From: Isoetes taiwanensis
Taxonomy: Eukaryota > Streptophyta > Lycopodiopsida > Isoetales > Isoetaceae
DNA: 64,000 bases
Assembly: GCA_021234155.1 (NCBI GenBank)
Contig: JAJEKV010000032.1
Span: 7,846,736 to 7,910,735, forward strand
Direction of reading: 5' to 3'
A program made the translations under genes and the position numbers. A model generated the notes under the pieces. The model was not told the origin of the DNA and ran no database searches. It saw only the letters and a list, made by a program, of their open reading frames with translations. Numbering within the stretch: position 1 is the first letter of the stretch; each line of letters begins with the position of its first letter. Below, one piece after another: positions 58,441 through 64,000 of this stretch.

Positions 58441-59480
58441 GAATAATTTTTTTTTTCAGCGCTGAAGATGGGCTGAGCAGGCAAAGGGCAGCAGCTGAAG
58501 CATTGCCTCAGCATCCCCGGGAGTTTCACCTAATATAAAGGGGATACGCCACGTGCGTTAATGGGGTCAGCAAAAAACCCTCCGTATACGCCTTGTCCAA
58601 CCTTCTAAACACCCCTTCCCGTATACATATTACACTGGATTCCCCCCAGAAAACCCCCTAGCCAAGCCCCTACCCATATGTATACATATAGTTTAGGGTA
58701 AAAAAAACCCACCCCATTCACTCACATGTTATATACACCTTAAACTATGTGACATCCCTGGGTCAGCATCGTGTCGTCCATGGCGCGAGCGCTGAGGCCT
58801 CTCAACGCATGTGCATGTGAACCCCACATAAGTGTGTATCTCCAGGAGTCGACCTTCATTTCTTAGTTTGCCATGACAGACATTTGTCAGTCTAATTTAC
58901 CGGTTTTTTAACATTAAAGGGCTTTTAAATTTGATGCTCTTTATCTTGGGTAGTTGGAGAATTGAACCAAAACATTATCAAGATGGAGAATTAAGCCAAA
59001 AATTAACCGAATGCTTAAATTTTAACAGAATTTTTTCCATGTCAAATGTTGTTTTATTTTTTAAGAAACTAAACCAACTTGGTCATAATGGCAATCGCAG
59101 AAGCTGACTCTATGCCAACCAAACTTTAACACAATTTAACTGCTTATGAAAGTTTATATAGCAAATATAGAACTGACCTGGCCTTCCAGAAAGGTACTTC
59201 TTCCTGCCATAAGATGCACCTAAAGCTTGCATTCAGCGCGCAATCTAGTTGGGTATCGCGTAATGACTATGACTTGACAGAGCATTGTGAGTACTGTACT
59301 CTAACGTCAGTGTTGCAATAGGGGCATAAAATTGATACTGGGTAGCAGAAATCACCGTCCGGACGTCGCTTAAAGTGCTTAAACGCAGCGATTTTTCAGC
59401 ACATAATAAGCATTTAACGTGCGGTGCTTATTTAGACAAGCACCTGATGAAATATTTTTTGGTTGATTCACAATAATTCT
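58441..59480. other. No gene seen
   Basis: This is AT-rich spacer. GTATACATATAGTTTAGGGT (58679-58698) and ATATACACCTTAAACTATGTG (58731-58751) form a weak inverted pair. A loose direct repeat of 'ggagaattgaaccaaaacattatcaag' type occurs near 58959-58999. I could support nothing else. Confidence 0.5.
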
Positions 59481-59488
59481 TCACGAAA

Positions 59489-59888
59489 GTGACTCAAATT
59501 TGACCTTCTAATACGTTTTTGCATCTCCAATCTAATGGAAGAGACGGCATTAGATTTTATGACGCCGTTTGTGAGATATAAGCTTTTCCCTTATAGATAC
59601 CAGTTTTTTAGCTTTTTTCACTATCAATCCTCTATGGAATGATCTGAAACTTGACCTCCAAAGACGTTTTTGCATCACGAATCCAATGGAATAGACGGCA
59701 TCAAATTCTGTATTGTAGTTTGTAAGATATTAGGATTTTACGGTAAAATATCAGAAATCGTTTTTTGGCCTCTTGCGGTGAAAATACTCAATGGATTTAA
59801 CTGAAACTTGGTGTCCTAAGACTTTTTGTACTACGAATCCATAGGAACTGACGGCAATCCATTTTGTCAAGTAGTTTATGAGATATTG
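59489..59888. repeat. Diverged ~150-bp tandem repeat, three units
   Basis: Units start near 59489, 59638 and 59787. Each carries the order: TGACCT, GTTTTTGCAT, AATCCAATGGAA, GACGGCAT, TTTGTGAGATAT and then TTTT. Similarity is moderate, so the array is old. A possible fourth, more decayed unit follows to about 60060. No frame persists through it. Confidence 0.7.
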
Positions 59889-60599
59889 GCTTTTACTCTA
59901 TGGCAACCTTGATCGAATTTTTCATGATTGTGCTCAAAATATGCACAGGTAGAAGCTGCAATTTCATAAGGATTCTTAGTTTTGGATGCCGATTCCAATG
60001 AGCCATAGCTTGCTGTATTTGGTGAAGTAGATCAAATGCCACAAATGGAGTGTCGCTGCTGTTACGAAGCATCGGGCTCATATCAAGAAATTTTAGCCGT
60101 TGATTGATTTTGACGGTCCTAATGGTCCAGGTCTTCTCATAGTGTCCATTTATTTACGTGCTTAATATGTGCTTCGCCAAAAAATGTACCCCACTAGCAA
60201 TTTTGTACCTATAGGTGTAAATATAAATGATAGTTAATTCTTCAGACTGCAAGGAAGATGGCAAATATGCATTAAAGCCATTTTATCCTGCTTGGTTTCT
60301 TCAAAGGCAACCGGGCCCATCCGGTTCAACAACAGCAGAGCTTGGCCACAGCCGTCCTTGCGAACCCTAGAGAAAACAACTTTATCGGAAAAAAAAAATC
60401 TAAAGAAACTTCTGACGTGGCATCATCTTCAAATATATAGCATAATAACAGGGGATTTCTTTTGTAACATTTATACACTTTTGGATATGGTTTTCTTATG
60501 ATTTGGTTGTTGTATTCGTTTAGATGTACTGAATAGTACTTTTAGAGTGCACCTTTTCTAAACCATTGATTTCTTATATAAAAACAATTGTATGGCCGT

Positions 60600-61262
60600 G
60601 GTTATAAATGTGTGCATGTGCACTATTTTTAATAGTTTTTAGGGTTTTATCTTTTGTTTTAATAGTTTCTAGGGTTTCATCTTTTGTTTTTCCCTTGTAT
60701 GTGCCACATTCGCCCTTAAAGTATATTGTTGTATCGGAAGCAGAGGCACCAGCATCTTCAGAATCATCGACAAAAAAAAATGCAGGAGGACCGAGTCTGT
60801 CCTTTGATTTGGAGGCAACAGAAGCAAATTTTTGACAATCCAAGTGTTCAATCTGAAGCAGCGGCACCAGAACCTTCAATATCGTCCAGGAAAAAGAATG
60901 CAGCTATTGTAAACAAAATTCTTGATCTCCTATTTCTTCTACATCTATAATTTCATTGGTTTTAAGGGTTTATCTTTTCCTTTCTCCAAATGCTTCTCCA
61001 CTGGAGCATGCCATCAGGGCAAGTCCGGATCCTACTCCTTAGTCCAAAGCATGGGACAAGGGGATGAAATTTGTGAAAGCTAAGGGCAATGGTTTTCAAC
61101 TGAGCAACATGACAACTCAGCTTCTACTGCTTCAGATCTTCAATAGATTGGTTTGGTTTTAAGAGTTTGTTTTTCTTTTTTTTCAATGCTTCTCTGCTGA
61201 GCATGGCATCAGGGCAAAAGGGTTCTTAATCTACAAACACAATCCAGCAATGCTTTTGGAGT
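60600..61262 (+). other. Degenerate repeated segments; possible gene remnant
   Basis: Two similar Ser/Ala/Pro-rich stretches occur about 110 bp apart on the plus strand: SEAEAPASSESSTKKNAGG (from about 60735) and QSEAAAPEPSISSRKKNAA (from about 60850), in different frames. A second pair of similar segments, AATGCTTCTC(C/T)(A/G)CT...GGCATCAGGGCAA, lies at 60987 and 61184. It may be a duplicated exon of a lost gene. I recognise no family. Confidence 0.3.
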
Positions 61263-61267
61263 CAGGT

Positions 61268-62773
61268 TGTGACGCTCCCAGAATCTATACAATGCTTCCA
61301 TCGTACAAATACGGAATTCCCCTCCCATGGCGACTACATCACCATGGTAAGGCCCTCCGTCATACTCGGACCACTTGGGATGGCCAAGTATCCGGGCGAG
61401 GAACACGGAGGTGTCATTCGTCCCACGTCCTCTATGGAAAATCCTATACAGCGGAAGCATACATACATGTTAGCATACAACAATCATGCTAAATAATATA
61501 CTACCATGAAGGGTGGCCCATCCATCATCATCAACGGAAATACAATACAACCATAAATAACACGAGCAATACACCATAACAGGGGCGCTACCCGAGGCTC
61601 AGACTCCAAGGGGTCAACTGACGGCCAGGCCTCAAGATATCATCAGACGGAAGTATAACATGGCATGGGCTGGCATAAGACAATGGCTAGGGTAGTCCAC
61701 TCTATCCGCCCCTCCTGTGCACACTTTGCAGATATGCTGAATCATGCTATGACATGCTTGTAGCCCTCTGGAGATGCAATCCCAAGGAATCACCCTATGG
61801 GACTACTCCGGGTTACATCTCCCCAGTCCGATGAGGCAGGTCAGAGAAGCTTCCCTCCTGGATCACGACAGTTCCCTGGGTGTGCTAGAGGATACCTGCC
61901 CCACTTGCAGCACCCGTATCCGTACCCAACTTACCCCCCTAAATCTACCCAAACTCGAGGACGTCCATATAGACCATATTCAACGACTCAGGAGGTGTCA
62001 GACCCATACCCGGCCCACACACAGTGACCGACTATAGGCCTAGCACACTGTAGGAGCCCCAGTAACCACGCTCAGCAAGGCTCCACCCCCACTTCACCAG
62101 TTGCATCCGTTGTTTGGTGCTGAACCACATCATAGCATCTTCAGTCAGGTTGGCTCTTGTGCACAGGCCGCAAGTATTGTGTTTTAAGGGGTCTGGCTAG
62201 AAACATCTCTAATCCTAAGAGGCTTTCAGGTCTCTACCCTTCCCTTAACCCCAATACACAGAGGGAGCAGAAAGAAAGAATATAAACACCATCCAAGTAT
62301 CCATCATCATCCAAAACAACATATGAAAGAGAATTCAACCATTCCATCTACTCAAAGAAGTGTTAGCAGAGATACAAGCTATCTAGGGACTAACCAGTCT
62401 CTTGGCTGGAGCCATTATCACGGAAAGTCTCCATTCTTCAGGTCTGTTGGCAAGAACTGGCAAGAACTAGTAGCTGCTCCTCCTCTCCTCTTCCCAATTC
62501 GAATTTGGGGCAAAAATGGGGGCAGGACCCTTATTTCTCCACTCAAATTAGCAAGTCCCACTTGGCCAATCGAGTTGGGCCAGGTGGCACTCCCCTATTG
62601 GTTATGTTTAACTAATTATACCCTAATTAGCATAATTAGGTTAATTATCCACTAGTTTTATTAGCATAGCTAATAAAATCCATTTTAAGTGAACCACCCT
62701 AGGGGTCTAATTAAATGTTGGTGACGTGTCATGCTATGCATACGTATACCATATAAATACCTGGAACATCACA
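61268..62773 (-). mobile_element. Solo LTR related to family A, duplication CAGGT
   Basis: It is 1506 bp. It starts TGTGACGCTCCCAGAATC, ends GGAACATCACA, and is flanked by CAGGT at 61263-61267 and 62774-62778. The order of conserved blocks (CTCCCATGG, GGAGGTGTCATTCG, TCCACTCTATCCGCCCCTCC, TGACGTGTCATG) follows the A LTR in antisense, but divergence is much higher than among the A copies. No internal region remains, so unequal LTR recombination is the likely origin. Confidence 0.9.
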
Positions 62774-62778
62774 CAGGT

Positions 62779-63847
62779 GAAGAGAATGATGAGAAAGCTT
62801 TGGCACAAGTAGAGCCTCTGCTCAAATGCTTCTTCTAGCAGGGCCATTATTGGTGTGGAGGCGTAACTTAATACGAAAAGAATTATAAGGGATCTGAGGA
62901 CTTAATTTGGTATTCATCTTTAAGGATACATTGCAGATCTCTGATGCCTTTTTATTGGTAAGGAAATATTCAAGAATTAGTACTCTGATCATGGATTGTA
63001 CACCCATTTGTCAGCTTATTGGTCGTACTTCAAAATATATTTAGAAAAATGCTTCGGCCTTACAGTTTGAAACATGTTCTTGGGTAAAAAGCATCTGGAG
63101 CTCAAACAAAAGGGATTGATCATATTAAATGCATGACATATACGCTGCATATTTGTTCTTCACGTTGGCTGCTTATGTAGGAAGCTGAGATTTAATTTCT
63201 TGAGTTTGCATTTTATTTGCAGTAAATGATCCACTTTGTGAAGGGTTAAGCTCTTTTTTGCTGTATATAAGCATAACCGTGGATGTTTTTTGAGGGCTTT
63301 GAGGCCACCATTTCTTATTCCTGCTAGGATGACTCTATCAAACAAGAAATACAAAGCATTGAGCATATATAGTTGGCCACGAATGCTTGGGCAGAATGCT
63401 AGATTCTTACATTGCATTTAAGGTAAATTGGCCATTTATCTACAAATTATTTCTGATAAAATACAGCGACACAAGGAAAACATTTGTTTTTACTATCAAA
63501 TGAAGCAGAAATGCCAACACCATGTGCCATTGAAGTGAGTGTGCTATAAGTGTGCTATGATCTCTGATGGCTTCATCTGGAGCAGCGATAAAAACTCAAA
63601 CAGACCAGCATGGTCACTTGCAGTAGATAAGGAGCTAGATATGATGGTTATTAGCATTGCCATAGTTGTTGGACCAATTAATGTAAACAAGGTGTTGGCT
63701 GCCTGCTTCTGAGGGCTTAAGAGACATTCCAAGTGACAAATTATTTGCATACATGCATCTAGAGGATGCTGCAAAAACTCATGTCGTGTACAATGTGTCT
63801 CATATCCAAATTTTGCAGAAACTGTACTTTTCTTTAAGTTAAAACAG
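62779..63847. other. No firm gene; possible intronic DNA
   Basis: AT-rich sequence. A plus-strand stretch at about 63259-63417 reads an open, protein-like segment (KKYKALSIYSWPRMLGQNA) but lacks a clear splice frame. It may belong to the gene leaving the right edge. Confidence 0.3.
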
Positions 63848-63960
63848 GTCGCCCATATGTAGAAGAGCTTCTTCCTTATCTCTGGATTATCTGCATTTAT
63901 AGATGGCTTTTCCAATTTATTGCTAAGTTGTGGCAAGACAAGAGCTTTACTGGAGGCCAG
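63848..63960 (+). CDS. Candidate internal exon of a gene running off the right edge
   Basis: A pyrimidine-containing acceptor (TTAAAACAG) precedes it and a consensus donor (CAG|GTGAGT) ends it. The 113 bases give about 37 residues in one frame, beginning RPYVEELLPYLW and including a hydrophobic, Trp-rich run that could be a membrane segment. I do not recognise the family. The opposite-strand frame 63544-63936 is probably a shadow. Confidence 0.4.
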
Positions 63961-64000
63961 GTGAGTAAATACAAGTTTCTATAGAATTGTCTGCTTGCAT

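Noticed and set aside
58086-58442. 118-codon plus and 99-codon minus frames
   Set aside because: They follow from the hairpin symmetry; no domain or start context supports a gene.

Overview
The window is nuclear DNA from a land plant. It has short GT-AG introns in plant-type genes, an intronless PLS-class PPR gene, Ty3/gypsy-like LTR elements primed by initiator tRNA-Met, an En/Spm-CACTA transposon and tRNA-derived SINEs. The very long PLS-class PPR array and the heavy nested retroelements suggest a fern or other seed-free vascular plant. That is an inference; no marker in the window proves it.

Layout. 1-6165 is a second copy of the nested repeat found at about 9785-16045. 6166-8652 is non-repeat DNA with no firm gene and a 600-bp foldback. 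8653-43855 reads as one 35-kb complex of a gypsy-like family, here called A, with later insertions. It is bounded by the 5-bp duplication TTGTA, and both outer ends carry the same LTR terminus in opposite orientation. Inside it are a head-to-head LTR junction (9420), a tandem LTR-LTR junction (11154), a minus-strand A body (PPT 23850, decayed internal region, PBS 30145) and two later insertions. The first insertion is element B (11445-22572, plus strand, duplication CTACC), an LTR element. Where gag would be expected it has a lysine-rich reading frame ending in a histone H3-type fold, flanked by five hairpin repeats. The second is a CACTA transposon (30745-42685, duplication GTG). It has an open minus-strand accessory gene and a plus-strand transposase gene in which a SET domain sits in frame ahead of the TNP2 transposase.

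43861-44887 is mostly featureless. 44888-46215 is an inverted SINE cluster. The host genes follow: a 17-exon mitochondrial-type DnaJ chaperone gene (46619-50444, plus strand) and a 1338-codon PPR gene (52763-56779, minus strand) that seems frameshifted near its end. Between and after them lie a Mutator-type MITE, tandem repeats, another MITE, a strong hairpin, a 150-bp diverged tandem array, a solo LTR with duplication CAGGT (61268-62773), and one candidate exon of a gene leaving the right edge.

The host genes form no operon or pathway. The most unusual content is in the mobile elements: one carries a histone H3-like domain, and another, 15 kb away, fuses a histone-methyltransferase-type SET domain to its transposase.
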